From Armatimonadota bacterium (GTDB taxonomy: Bacteria; Armatimonadota; Fimbriimonadia; Fimbriimonadales; Fimbriimonadaceae), in NCBI GenBank assembly GCA_025360125.1, contig JANYCU010000033.1, forward strand, positions 60,189-124,188: a stretch of 64,000 bases of DNA, read 5' to 3'. Made by a program: the position numbers and the translations under genes. Positions 27,541 to 36,460 of the stretch are shown here, in pieces (positions within the stretch are counted from its first letter, which is position 1; each line of letters starts with the position of its first letter). The notes below the pieces were generated by a model that was given only the letters and a program-made list of their open reading frames with translations, was not told where the DNA came from and made no database searches.

Positions 27541-29855
27541 AGAACCGCCGTCTACGTCCTTTTCGCAAAGTCGCGATCCTCTTGGGCATTGTCACGAGCG
27601 GCATTCTTGTCGCCTGCATTGGCCCCAATTACGCTTCGGTTCATTTCTATTCTGATTGGCGTGGTGGGTCGAAAATCGACTATGGGCGCGTGCCCCAAGA
27701 AATCATGGTTAGCGGCTGGAACCTCGAGTCGATCCGAGACGGATCTGTTTACAACGTCGGAATTCCCGAATTTGTCGATTTCGAATACTGGTCGATTGCC
27801 GATGAATATCCCAAGAAGGACACGTACTTCGAGAACGTAGATCAAATTGAAGCGTTTCGACATGCTATCCACCATGCCAGAAACCTCGAACTTCATGGGA
27901 AATACCAAGCGGCAATCAATGTCTTTCGAGCGTCAAGTCGGGCAAACCGAATTCAATCTTTTGCCCAAGAACGACAAGAACTTTTGCTAATCGGCCCCAA
28001 CAAGAAAGGCTTCCAAGAATATCTAAAGCAGCGGTATCTGGTTGAATTCGGGGGAACCGCCGCCAAAGTTAATGCTCGAAAAGCAATCGAGGCTCTCGAC
28101 ATAGATTCTAATCTAAAGCCTTTCGTGGCCTACACTTTAGCTGGAAAAGCGATAGACAAATCAAAGGCTTACCTTGCGGTTGCCGACCAGTACCCCCACA
28201 GTTTCCGGGCCGAATCTGCCCTGATCATGGCTGGGCGAGCATTGGTGGAATATACTGCCGAGGCGCGCGACGATCAGGTTGCAAAGCTGATTTTCGAAAG
28301 GCTATTAAAGCAATTTCCGCAAACTCGATTCCGATCGAACATCGAAGGCTGGCTAGGGCGAATAGAGCTAGCCGACTACCATACTGACAAAGCGATCGCC
28401 CACTACATCAAGCAATCGAAATCTAAGATCCCTCATGAAAGCTGGAAAGGCCATCAAGCCCTGGCTGAGATTGCGGTAAAAGAAGGACGCCCCGCCAATG
28501 CTGCAATTCACTGGCTCTATCAACGAGCCCTGGATGACGATATTCACTTTCGGTATTTGGCCTCAAAGCAAATTCGCGAGGCATTTGGGGGCTTTTCCGG
28601 AAAAGATGCACGAATCGTTCAATCGAAGATCCAAAGGAGCCCAGAGCTCCTCGCTTCATACCTCGATTTTCGCGTCGAAGACACCAATTTGAATCCCAAG
28701 GACGAGCGAAATCTGCTCGCCTATATTTCGTCGTGCTTGGCGCATTTGCCTCATGTGGACAAAAGCGTCTACGCCCGAATGGCCCAATTACATTACAATT
28801 CGGGACGTTATTCAAAAGCCCTCAACTCGGCTCGGAGAGCGACGAATGTTCGTGGCGAAGTTGGACAGCGAGCCTTATACGTCAAAGCCGCTTCGCTCGC
28901 CCGACTTGGCCGCAAACGCGAAGCAATTTCAGCCTACGAAGCACTTTATCGTAGCTCAGCACCAAAATATCTTCATCAAGGTTGCGCCGAGCCCTTGGCC
29001 CTGTTATGCGAAGAAACTGGTAACTATCCGCGAGCATTTGAGCTCTATCGAGACATTGGCTATCATGAGGACGCGGCCTTTATTGCTGACTCGGTTCTGA
29101 CTCCCGCCCAGCTTTCGCGCCTTGTCGGCAAGCAAGAGCCGGGAGACAAGCGAAACATTCTCAACTACACGTTGGCGATGCGATATTTCCGCCGAGGACA
29201 ATACGAGCAGGCTCGAAGCATCTTGGCAAAAATGCCCGTCGATCTTCGAAAGCGAAAAGGACTGAACTACAAGGAATTCAAGGACTATATCGGAACCGTC
29301 TATTTTGACGACATGCCCAAAAAAGAAATTGACCCACTTGACGACGTGCTCACGCTTCAACGATTGCGACGACAAGCGGAACATGCCAACACCCAATCCG
29401 CGCGGGCAACTGCCCTTTACAAAATGGTTCAATTCACGCACTCACGGCGCACGCTCATGTTCTACAGTGCTGGGCTTTGGAAGGGTGGTCGTGCCGACGT
29501 GTTTGGCTTGTATTGGAACAAGAAAATTAACAAAGGGCGTAGCGACGAACTAGCACTCAAAGGCGCGATGGAGCACGAAGTCGACGCCCAAACCGTCAAG
29601 TTGTGCCGCGAATTGGTGGATCGATGCCCACGAAGCCGTCTTGTCCCCAAGGCACTTTACACTGCGGGAGTTTCAGCTGACCGTTTATGCTCACTCAATA
29701 GCTGGTGGAGAGAACAAAGGATCCCGGTCGTGAACCAATCGATCGGATTCTTTAAGAAGCTTTATAAGCGATATCCCCATGATCCGCTGGCGAAAGACGC
29801 CAGAAAATTCGCCGAAGAATTCGCCTTTGAACTCAAACCCGACTTCGACCATTAG
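27537..29855 (+). CDS. TPR-repeat lipoprotein coupled to the DUF3142 fusion
   Basis: About 772 residues from a TTG that overlaps the previous stop (TTGA); an in-frame ATG at 27459 lies within the upstream gene and is less likely. After a basic start (LKNRRLRPFRK) comes a hydrophobic stretch ending GILVACIG, a lipobox with Cys near residue 26. The rest is helical with TPR-like repeats (e.g. LHYNSGRYSKALNSARRA, YVKAASLARLGRKREAISAY, FRRGQYEQARSILAKM). Likely an envelope scaffold partnering the upstream protein; function unknown. Confidence 0.75.
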   Translation: MKNRRLRPFRKVAILLGIVTSGILVACIGPNYASVHFYSDWRGGSKIDYGRVPQEIMVSGWNLESIRDGSVYNVGIPEFVDFEYWSIADEYPKKDTYFENVDQIEAFRHAIHHARNLELHGKYQAAINVFRASSRANRIQSFAQERQELLLIGPNKKGFQEYLKQRYLVEFGGTAAKVNARKAIEALDIDSNLKPFVAYTLAGKAIDKSKAYLAVADQYPHSFRAESALIMAGRALVEYTAEARDDQVAKLIFERLLKQFPQTRFRSNIEGWLGRIELADYHTDKAIAHYIKQSKSKIPHESWKGHQALAEIAVKEGRPANAAIHWLYQRALDDDIHFRYLASKQIREAFGGFSGKDARIVQSKIQRSPELLASYLDFRVEDTNLNPKDERNLLAYISSCLAHLPHVDKSVYARMAQLHYNSGRYSKALNSARRATNVRGEVGQRALYVKAASLARLGRKREAISAYEALYRSSAPKYLHQGCAEPLALLCEETGNYPRAFELYRDIGYHEDAAFIADSVLTPAQLSRLVGKQEPGDKRNILNYTLAMRYFRRGQYEQARSILAKMPVDLRKRKGLNYKEFKDYIGTVYFDDMPKKEIDPLDDVLTLQRLRRQAEHANTQSARATALYKMVQFTHSRRTLMFYSAGLWKGGRADVFGLYWNKKINKGRSDELALKGAMEHEVDAQTVKLCRELVDRCPRSRLVPKALYTAGVSADRLCSLNSWWREQRIPVVNQSIGFFKKLYKRYPHDPLAKDARKFAEEFAFELKPDFDH

Positions 29856-29890
29856 GTTCGATCCTCAAACCATTGGAGTGACAAATACGC

Positions 29891-29896
29891 TAAGAT
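29891..29896 (+). promoter_or_regulatory. Probable -10 element, leaderless start of gene at 29903
   Basis: TAAGAT, six bases (aagttc), ATG. Confidence 0.5.
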
Positions 29897-29902
29897 AAGT
29901 TC

Positions 29903-30637
29903 ATGGCAGGCCAGAAGTTTAGCGAAGCTGAGGTCGTTGAAATTCTTCGCTTGGCCGCAGAAGATTCGTCGGTAGGGGCGAATTCTTCTTTCGATAAGGA
30001 AGGCTTCAGCAAAGAGGACATCGAGAAGGTAGCCGCCGAAGTCGGAATCGATCCTCAAACGATTGGCAACGCTATCGCTCGCCTAAAGCCAACCCCTACT
30101 TCCAAAAAACCATCATGGATGGAGGCGGGCTTCATGAGTCAGTCCATGAATCTGAGCATCTCTCGCAACTACGATGGCGTACTTGACGACGCAGCTTTTG
30201 TCGAGGTTCTGAGTGAAATTCGGAAGATATTCGGTTGCACTGGTACCACGGAAATGCTTGGATCGGCGCGAACATGGCAGGGAGAAGCGGGAGGAATTGG
30301 GTCTTGCCTCTCGGTGTCATCGAGGGATCAGAAGACTTATATCAAAGTCGACTTTGGAGTAACGCCAAAGTTTCAAGGCCTCGTCTCAAGCGTCGTTTAC
30401 ATGGGCCTTGCTTTCCCTTTGGTATTTGGTAGCCTACTTATTTTCTTGACATTTCAACTGCATCAATCGCCAGCCATTCCGATCGGTCTAGTCTTGGTAA
30501 TAGTGTTTCTGATTGTCGAGACAGGTTCATTTTTTCGACGTACTTATCGCAAAGGAACCGCGAAAGCCAGTGCAAAAGTCAACCTACTTCTGGATCAAAT
30601 CGACGGTTTGATCATCGACCGCGCACCAATCGATTAG
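29903..30637 (+). CDS. Unknown two-TM protein, paralogue 1
   Basis: 244 residues, not recognised. The N-terminal 60 residues look like a small helical module (FSEAEVVEILRLAAEDSS ... KEDIEKVAAEVGIDPQTIGNAI) shared with the next gene (YNEAELAAILRAAAEAQS ... ADIERLASEVGIDPRHVASA). A central soluble region follows, then two membrane helices (about 155-205) and a basic cytoplasmic tail. The helical module resembles a DNA- or protein-binding helix-turn-helix, but this is only an impression. Confidence 0.7.
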   Translation: MAGQKFSEAEVVEILRLAAEDSSVGANSSFDKEGFSKEDIEKVAAEVGIDPQTIGNAIARLKPTPTSKKPSWMEAGFMSQSMNLSISRNYDGVLDDAAFVEVLSEIRKIFGCTGTTEMLGSARTWQGEAGGIGSCLSVSSRDQKTYIKVDFGVTPKFQGLVSSVVYMGLAFPLVFGSLLIFLTFQLHQSPAIPIGLVLVIVFLIVETGSFFRRTYRKGTAKASAKVNLLLDQIDGLIIDRAPID

Positions 30638-30705
30638 GGTGCGAAGGCTTATAGTTGGTTACGCAAATCGTTGCCATTCAAAGCAACGAATCTCCGAGTC
30701 GATTC

Positions 30706-30711
30706 GTTCTA
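30706..30711 (+). promoter_or_regulatory. GTTCTA at -12 to -7 of the gene at 30718
   Basis: GTTCTA, taagtg, ATG. It is the same hexamer and spacing as before the genes at 5731 and 58879. Confidence 0.35.
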
Positions 30712-30717
30712 TAAGTG

Positions 30718-31473
30718 ATGCCGGAAAGGAAGTACAACGAAGCTGAACTCGCGGCAATCCTTCGCGCTGCTGCCGAAGCCCAATCTGCGGGACCGACTCC
30801 TGGCGACGAAACTACTGGCTACAGCCTGGCCGATATTGAACGTCTAGCCTCCGAAGTCGGCATCGACCCCCGACATGTCGCAAGCGCAGCGGAGAATCTT
30901 CCGACCAAGCAGCCGCAAGATCGACGATTTAGGATTTTCGGCGCCCCGATTCGGCAAACCATTGAACGCAGTTTCGTCGGAACCCTGGACGACTTGAGTT
31001 GGGAAGAATCAGTCGACGAGCTAAGAACGACTTATCACTCAAACGGAGCGACAAGCACCGTTGGATTGAGTAAAGAGTGGATCGGCGGCTCCGATTTCCG
31101 CCAGGTGCAACTCTATGCGTCGTCCCGAGGCGGGAAGACTCGACTGAAGGTCAACATCCTTCAGAAAGACACGATTTTCGTCGTATGGCTCCTCGGTTTC
31201 TTTCTGACTTTTGTAGTCTCCTTAGGACTTGGAAGTTTCCTCGAGTCCCACTCAATGAGCGCAAGGCCAGGCTACGTCATCGGATTTTTGGTAACAGTTT
31301 TTGCGCTTAGTCGAGGGCTGGCTAAGTGGAGTGCCCAAAACCGACAAACTGCGGAGAAGTTGTTGAGCCGTATCGAGGAATTCGCTACAACCCCCGAAAA
31401 GCCCCTTCCGCCAGTTGAGGCAAATTCTTCGCAGGTGAACATCGATATTCAGCACATGAAAGTTGAAGGGTAA
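30718..31473 (+). CDS. Unknown two-TM protein, paralogue 2
   Basis: 251 residues, paralogue of the preceding protein with the same order: helical N-terminal module with the shared core ASEVGIDP, a soluble middle (GTLDDLSWEESVDELRTTY; the other has GVLDDAAFVEVLSEIRKIF), two membrane helices at about 155-205, and a polar tail. The start is ATG at 30718; the GTG just before it is also in frame. Tandem duplication of a membrane protein gene family with no assigned role. Confidence 0.7.
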   Translation: MPERKYNEAELAAILRAAAEAQSAGPTPGDETTGYSLADIERLASEVGIDPRHVASAAENLPTKQPQDRRFRIFGAPIRQTIERSFVGTLDDLSWEESVDELRTTYHSNGATSTVGLSKEWIGGSDFRQVQLYASSRGGKTRLKVNILQKDTIFVVWLLGFFLTFVVSLGLGSFLESHSMSARPGYVIGFLVTVFALSRGLAKWSAQNRQTAEKLLSRIEEFATTPEKPLPPVEANSSQVNIDIQHMKVEG

Positions 31474-31484
31474 CGAAACGGCAA

Positions 31485-32741
31485 CTAAAAGAGCTTTTTG
31501 AAGACTGAATATGGCCACGCAACCGAGGCCAAATAGCCACCATTTTGGGCATGCTTGAGAGCCGGATTAAAGCACTCCCACGGAATTTCTCCCCCTTTCT
31601 TGAGGTGAGTAATGTATTGGGCGAAGACCTCACGAGCCAAGGCCCGATCCTGCTTATCCAAGACTTCGATGAAGAATCCCGTTGGAGTGTGCCAATAGGC
31701 ACCATTTTGGTAAATGCCCTTCCCCTCGAGTGCCTGTTCCCACGCTGAAGTCGCCGAAAAATCGCGGTCGGTGGGAACGTGGCGCACGGCGCCCTCGAGC
31801 GAAATGGTTCCGGTCTTTGTCGCATCGATCACCGTCTTAATTGCCCTTAAACTAGTCGGCTTATCGAGAATTCCGAGGTGAATCGCGAGCAACGTTCCCC
31901 ACACGTCGGGCTGTTGCCCAATTTCCGTCGCGGCAATCAACCATCCTGATTGTTTTTCGCCAAAGACGAGAGGGACATTTTTGGCAATTGATCGGGCAAT
32001 CACATCATATTCTCGCTTGCCGGTCAGCTCTCGAAGCTCTTTCGCGGCTCGATACCGTAGGAGCGAAGGATAGAGAACGCTTCCTGTAACGGTAATGGAA
32101 TCGCAGAACCCGAATCCAACCGCCCGTGCCTTCTTAGTCGTCACAAACAGCCCGGTTGTGGGGTCAAACTGCGGCGACATAAATGCTCGCTCTAACCGCT
32201 CCAAAACTGAAAACTCGCCAACCTTTTGGGCCAGAAAGTCCCGGTTCTTCGAATGCTTTGCCAATAGCCATCCCAGATGGACAAACTCGTAGTGGTCATC
32301 TGCTGGAGGATAGGTCCCCCACGGCTCGGCACCCTGATCTTCGCCAGCCGAATAAGTGCCCGGATAATAGACCGCGGTTCCGTCAAAGTTGATGTGATCA
32401 GGAATGCAAAAAGGAGGAAGGATTCCGCCACTTTTCAGATTTCGAGTTGTTGCCCCGTTCTGATCTTTTGCGACGAGCATGAAGTGGTTTTCGAGTTCTT
32501 TTGTCGGAACCAGACCCGAATCGCAAGCCATCGAAAAATCCCTAATCCAAAAAGCTGGATAACCCCGTCGACCAGGAGTCACGAGCGCAAACCCGACGCT
32601 ATTCTTAATCCCCCAATTCGGTGGCCCATTTGAGCCGGGAGCAACATGAGATTGAGCCAGGACCTCTTTGGTGAGGTTCTCCAGAAACACCAGATCTTGC
32701 TTGACTTGGCCGAGCACAAAGAGACCAATCAAGGTGACCAT
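31485..32741 (-). CDS. Secreted six-hairpin glycosidase-like protein
   Basis: 418 residues with a short hydrophobic leader (MVTLIGLFVLGQV). The sequence has the repeated aromatic/acidic pattern of (alpha/alpha)6-barrel glycoside hydrolases: GYPAFWIRDFSMACDSG, DDHYEFVHLGWLLAKHS, GFGFCDSITVTGSVLYP, and GIYQNGAYWHTPTGFFIEVL near the C-terminus. WIRDFSM resembles the motif holding a catalytic acid in GH125/GH37-like enzymes. Family number and substrate remain open. Divergent from fpg with start codons 31 bp apart. Confidence 0.7.
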   Translation of the reverse strand: MVTLIGLFVLGQVKQDLVFLENLTKEVLAQSHVAPGSNGPPNWGIKNSVGFALVTPGRRGYPAFWIRDFSMACDSGLVPTKELENHFMLVAKDQNGATTRNLKSGGILPPFCIPDHINFDGTAVYYPGTYSAGEDQGAEPWGTYPPADDHYEFVHLGWLLAKHSKNRDFLAQKVGEFSVLERLERAFMSPQFDPTTGLFVTTKKARAVGFGFCDSITVTGSVLYPSLLRYRAAKELRELTGKREYDVIARSIAKNVPLVFGEKQSGWLIAATEIGQQPDVWGTLLAIHLGILDKPTSLRAIKTVIDATKTGTISLEGAVRHVPTDRDFSATSAWEQALEGKGIYQNGAYWHTPTGFFIEVLDKQDRALAREVFAQYITHLKKGGEIPWECFNPALKHAQNGGYLASVAWPYSVFKKLF

Positions 32742-32748
32742 ATCCGGG

Positions 32749-32754
32749 ATTATA
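32749..32754 (-). promoter_or_regulatory. Probable -10 element, leaderless start at 32741
   Basis: TATAAT on the minus strand seven bases before the ATG. Confidence 0.5.
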
Positions 32755-32760
32755 TTAGGA

Positions 32761-32766
32761 TATGCT
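32761..32766 (+). promoter_or_regulatory. Probable -10 element, leaderless start of fpg at 32773
   Basis: TATGCT, six bases (tgccca), ATG. Together with the box at 32749 it makes a compact back-to-back promoter pair. Confidence 0.5.
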
Positions 32767-32772
32767 TGCCCA

Positions 32773-33675
32773 ATGCCGGAATTGCCGGATATTGAGCTTT
32801 ATGTGACTCGGATTGCCGAGCGGGTTGTCAGTCAGCCGCTCGAGAAGCTTCGGTTTTACAGCCCCTTTGTGCTTCGGTCAGTCGGGGTGCCGGCCTCCGA
32901 ACTCGAAGGCAAGATGGTCACGTCAGTATCTCGTTTAGGCAAGCGAATCGTCATCGAGCTAGAAGGCGATCGATTTGTCGTTATTCACTTGATGATCGCC
33001 GGGCGATTTCAGTGGATCACCCCAGCACCTCCACTCAAGAAGTCGTTCGGGAAAGTTTTGATCGCGTCATTGAGGTTCGGCAACGGGCAACTCGACCTTA
33101 CCGAAATGAGCACTCGCAAGCGGGCCTCGATTCATTTGGTGAATTCAAAGGATGGATTGAAGGAGCATCAAAGGGATGGTCTGAATGTATTTTCCGCGAC
33201 TCCCGACGAGTTTCAGCAAAGACTACAAAGCGAGAACCGAACCTTGAAGCGAATGCTGACGAACCCAAACGCGTTCGACGGAATTGGCAACGCTTACTCG
33301 GACGAAATTCTGTTTGCGGCACGGCTCTCTCCGGTTCGGTTGACCCAAGCCTTAAAGCCCGAAGAAGTCGTGAGGCTCCATGAAGCGGCCAAAACCACAT
33401 TTGATCATTGGCGGAAGAAGCTTCTGGAGACCTACGTCGGATTTCCGAAACCGAGTGACATCACGGCGTTTCGAAAGGACTTTGCGACACACGGTAAATT
33501 CAAGCAGCCGTGTCCGGTCTGCGGCTCACCGATTCAGCATATTGTCTATGCCGAGAACGAGACAAACTACTGCGCGAAATGCCAAAACGAGGGTCGGCTT
33601 TTGGCTGATCGATCCTTGTCTCGACTACTTAAAGGAGATTGGCCCAAAACGCTCGAAGAAATGGAAGAGAACTAA
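32773..33675 (+). CDS. mutM: Formamidopyrimidine/endonuclease VIII-type DNA glycosylase
   Basis: 300 residues. The mature N-terminus MPELPDIELY supplies the catalytic Pro2 and Glu3; LGKRIVIEL contains the conserved beta-hairpin Lys; NPNAFDGIGNAYSDEILF is the helix-two-turn-helix; the C-terminal zinc finger is CPVCGSPI...CAKCQ. It excises oxidised bases (8-oxoguanine, formamidopyrimidines) and nicks the DNA. PDIE instead of PEVE is a Fpg/Nei variant, so substrate preference could differ. The last four bases overlap the convergent gene. Confidence 0.9.
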   Translation: MPELPDIELYVTRIAERVVSQPLEKLRFYSPFVLRSVGVPASELEGKMVTSVSRLGKRIVIELEGDRFVVIHLMIAGRFQWITPAPPLKKSFGKVLIASLRFGNGQLDLTEMSTRKRASIHLVNSKDGLKEHQRDGLNVFSATPDEFQQRLQSENRTLKRMLTNPNAFDGIGNAYSDEILFAARLSPVRLTQALKPEEVVRLHEAAKTTFDHWRKKLLETYVGFPKPSDITAFRKDFATHGKFKQPCPVCGSPIQHIVYAENETNYCAKCQNEGRLLADRSLSRLLKGDWPKTLEEMEEN

Positions 33676-34307
33676 TTTGCCTTCGAAAGCAAATAGTCGT
33701 TCCAGACCTTTTCGACGCTGAGCGGATGCCCCACTTCGACGACTTCGTCGTTGGGAAGCAGCAAATAATAGGTGTCCACTTTGATCTGCTTGGCGATTTC
33801 TTTGTAGGATTCCAGCTCGGCCCCGGCTTGTTTCTGAATGTCCGCCGGAAGGGCGCTAAAATCGCGCTGGAAATCCCCAATATTAGGCTCTCCCACTTGC
33901 TTCAGACCGTTCAGAATGATCGGCGGAGCCTTGTATTTCGTCGGCTCCATCAGAGCGTAGGCGATGCGAAGTTTTGATGCCGCGCTCCACGTTTTGGCCG
34001 CATCATCGGGCACCATCATGGTTTTGCAAATGACATCGCCAAGGTGGGTGGGCGAACCAAAAAGGACATTTCTGGTGTTGAGCGGCGCGTTGTACGTAAT
34101 GAAGCCAAGGACCTTGATTTTCGCGGACGGAGCACCGTAGATCCATCCGTGCTTCTGGATGAGTTGCTTCCATAGCTCGGAGCTGATGTGGTGCAAGGAA
34201 TCCATTCGCTGCTTGGCGTCGCGTACCTTTGCCACGTCGCTACCGTCACGAAACCCAACGAGACTGAGGGCACAAAGCCCAACCACAACCCACTTGATCG
34301 ACCGCAT
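33672..34307 (-). CDS. Exported protein of unknown function
   Basis: About 211 residues from the ATG at 34307 (MRSIKWVVVGLCALSLVGF, a signal peptide). The frame is open to 34610 but that extension overlaps the divergent cytochrome gene and its translation looks non-coding. The mature part has no motif I know; notable segments are IYGAPSAKIKVLGFITYN and YLLLPNDEVVEVGHPLSVEKVW. Convergent with and overlapping fpg by four bases. Confidence 0.65.
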   Translation of the reverse strand: MRSIKWVVVGLCALSLVGFRDGSDVAKVRDAKQRMDSLHHISSELWKQLIQKHGWIYGAPSAKIKVLGFITYNAPLNTRNVLFGSPTHLGDVICKTMMVPDDAAKTWSAASKLRIAYALMEPTKYKAPPIILNGLKQVGEPNIGDFQRDFSALPADIQKQAGAELESYKEIAKQIKVDTYYLLLPNDEVVEVGHPLSVEKVWNDYLLSKAN

Positions 34308-34450
34308 CAACGTAAAGACGAAACACAGCTTTCGAAAGCACCGACTGTGGAAAAATGGCATTGGGTGGAAAATTGCACTACATGTCTTGAATGGGAGTTG
34401 AGAAGTCCAGGCGAATCGTACTGTATCGTGTAATCTTGTTCTGAGGCACC

Positions 34451-35452
34451 ATGAAACTTTCAAATCCAATCCGATGGCTTTCCATGTTCGTGGGAGTGAC
34501 GGCTTTTGCCTCTGGTGTACTCTCGCAAAACGACAAGGATGAGTTCGCTCTTTCGACACCCGGACCCGTTCCGTATCCCGCCAGCAACCCGTATTCAAAA
34601 GACAAGGCAAATCTCGGAAAATTGTTGTTTGCCGACGGCCGATTAAGCCGAACTGGTGTCACTCCTTGCACCTGGTGCCATGACCCCAACCGCGGTTTTG
34701 GCGACGACCGAACTATCTCGATTGGCGACACCAAGGAGGCGCTAAACCGACATTCGCCCGGGCTCTATAACGTTGGATATCTGAAGCATCTTTTTTGGGA
34801 TGGTCGCGCGGCAACCCTCGAGGAGCAAGCCGTCTTCCCGATCAAACATCCCAAAGAAATGGCGATGAACCTTGACGATTTGCCCGCGCGATTAATCAAG
34901 GGTGGCTACGAAATGCAGTTCAACAAGGCTTTTGGTTCGAAGGAGATCACAGTGGAACGCGTGGCGATGGCCCTGGCGACCTATGAGAGAACGATCACAC
35001 AAAACAACACTCCGTTTGATCATTGGCTGAAGGGGGAAAAGAATGCGATGTCCAAAGATGCGATTGCTGGTCTTGAACTATTTAAGGGCAAAGCAAAGTG
35101 CATCGACTGTCACGCTGGACCGCACTTCTCAAAAGCGTATACCGAGAAAGGGCCAATTTACAAAAACACGGGAGTGTATCAGTCGCCAGTGTTAGACCCC
35201 GATCCCGGACGGATGGCAATCGAAAAATCGAACGCCGAGGTTCAGGACGCATTTAAGATTCCGACCTTGCGTGGGGTCGGACGCAATGAGCCGTTTATGC
35301 ACAATGGAAGCATCGCCACGTTGGAAGAAGTCGTGGACTTCTATAATCGCGGCGGGGACAAAGGCAAGCTGAAGAAATTGAACCTAACCGACGTCGAAAA
35401 GCGCCAATTAGTCGAGTTCCTAAGGAACGGTATTACAAACCAAGACGAATAG
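34451..35452 (+). CDS. Di-haem cytochrome c peroxidase family protein
   Basis: 333 residues with an N-terminal signal (IRWLSMFVGVTAFASGVLS) and two covalent haem motifs: CTWCH (near residue 75) and CIDCH (near residue 218). LGKLLFADGRLSRTG, LFWDGRAATLEEQA and TLRGVGRNEPFMHNGSIATLEEVV fit the CcpA/MauG family. Such proteins reduce H2O2 or oxidise other substrates in the periplasm using two c-type haems. Whether it is a peroxidase or MauG-like oxidase cannot be decided. The ATG follows GAGG-cacc; TGTAAT about 16 bases upstream is a plausible -10. Confidence 0.88.
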   Translation: MKLSNPIRWLSMFVGVTAFASGVLSQNDKDEFALSTPGPVPYPASNPYSKDKANLGKLLFADGRLSRTGVTPCTWCHDPNRGFGDDRTISIGDTKEALNRHSPGLYNVGYLKHLFWDGRAATLEEQAVFPIKHPKEMAMNLDDLPARLIKGGYEMQFNKAFGSKEITVERVAMALATYERTITQNNTPFDHWLKGEKNAMSKDAIAGLELFKGKAKCIDCHAGPHFSKAYTEKGPIYKNTGVYQSPVLDPDPGRMAIEKSNAEVQDAFKIPTLRGVGRNEPFMHNGSIATLEEVVDFYNRGGDKGKLKKLNLTDVEKRQLVEFLRNGITNQDE

Positions 35453-35462
35453 CATTGGTCGA

Positions 35463-35930
35463 CTATCCGCCCCCAGTCATTCCAGAGAGCATATTCATCA
35501 GGGCGTCATAGACGATTCGACCGACAAACACTTGCAATATCAATGACCCTATGCACATCGCCAAGGCTATCGTGCCCTTGCTTGAACCGTGCCGGATCGC
35601 GGCAATGGCGTATCCAATGCCGACAAAGCTAAAGACTGGACAAAGTAGCAGTCCAGCAATCGCCAACCCCCTGGCAATTCCTGCAAATTTGTCACCTTGG
35701 ATATTGACGTTTGAATTGTAGGGAGAGGGCCGAGGATAACTTGTTTGATAGTGGTCGCCTGGGGAAAACATCAAACCGGGGACTTGATTGGCGAAGAGGA
35801 CGCGCCCGCTCCCGAGTTCTTCCACCTGGGTTTGGGGCAAAATGCGGCCCTCTTTTACCCAGCCGTTGAGGACGTGAGCATCGGCCGGGCCAAACTTTTG
35901 CCCCCCCGCTGAAATCACGTAGTACTGCAT
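35463..35930 (-). CDS. GYF_2-domain membrane protein
   Basis: 155 residues. The N-terminal 55 residues are a GYF_2 (DUF4339) module (MQYYVISAGGQKFGPADAHV ... GRVLFANQVPGLMF), a peptide-binding-type fold. Two membrane helices follow (FAGIARGLAIAGLLLCPVFSF; GTIALAMCIGSLILQVFVG), resembling DUF4190. Paralogue of the next gene, nine bp upstream on the same strand. Role unknown. Confidence 0.75.
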   Translation of the reverse strand: MQYYVISAGGQKFGPADAHVLNGWVKEGRILPQTQVEELGSGRVLFANQVPGLMFSPGDHYQTSYPRPSPYNSNVNIQGDKFAGIARGLAIAGLLLCPVFSFVGIGYAIAAIRHGSSKGTIALAMCIGSLILQVFVGRIVYDALMNMLSGMTGGG

Positions 35931-35939
35931 GTCAAGGGT

Positions 35940-36422
35940 TTACCGTTGGAATGCCATACCGATGCCCGCAAAAAGAGCCCGGAGAAAGAATCCAAAAAGG
36001 AGCCCGCCAACCAACGAACAAATAGCAAATGCCATAGCGGTTCCGCCCTGTGGGTGTCCCTTCTTTTGGGCGGTTGAGGCCGAAGTGATGGCAATAATGC
36101 CAAATACGAGGGAGAAAAGGCAACATGGAATAAACGCAAGCCCGCCGAAAATCCAAGTCCTTTTGATGTCAGCCGCACCATCATCGGCGTAACCCATTCC
36201 CGGCGCATATTGGTAATTTGGTTGTTGGAAATTTTGAGTGCCAGGCCCTGCCGTCGGGAAAACAATGCCGGGAAGACTGGTTGCCGGAATTTGCTCACCT
36301 GTCACAGCATCTTCGAGCATCGAAGTAATGAGGACTCGTCGTTCTTGTGCCCAATGGTTGAGGGTTGTAACGTCGGCTGGCCCATATTTTTGGCCATCGG
36401 CAGCAATAACGTAGTAGTTCAT
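35940..36422 (-). CDS. GYF_2-domain membrane protein (paralogue)
   Basis: About 160 residues from MNYYVIAADGQKYGPADVTT; the frame continues to 36689 but runs into the upstream zinc-ribbon gene. Layout matches the 35463 product: GYF_2 module, Gly/Tyr/Gln-rich linker (FQQPNYQYAPGMGYADDG), then two membrane helices (WIFGGLAFIPCCLFSLVFGI; GTAMAFAICSLVGGLLFGFF). Confidence 0.75.
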   Translation of the reverse strand: MNYYVIAADGQKYGPADVTTLNHWAQERRVLITSMLEDAVTGEQIPATSLPGIVFPTAGPGTQNFQQPNYQYAPGMGYADDGAADIKRTWIFGGLAFIPCCLFSLVFGIIAITSASTAQKKGHPQGGTAMAFAICSLVGGLLFGFFLRALFAGIGMAFQR

Positions 36423-36460
36423 TTTTTTGTAGTGTATCAGGGATGGGTGATGGTTGACAG

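Noticed and set aside
29857..29866. GGTTCGATCC, which looks like a tRNA T-loop
   Set aside because: It follows the end of the TPR gene, and no acceptor stem, anticodon arm or D-arm can be folded around it.
29859..30066. Near-identical 19-base words (TCGATCCTCAAAC.ATTGG) upstream of and inside the 29903 gene
   Set aside because: One copy is ordinary coding sequence (IDPQTIG); no flanking similarity, so chance or a tiny duplication.
34308..34610. N-terminal extension of the 33672 exported protein
   Set aside because: It would overlap the divergent cytochrome gene, and a proper signal peptide starts at 34307.
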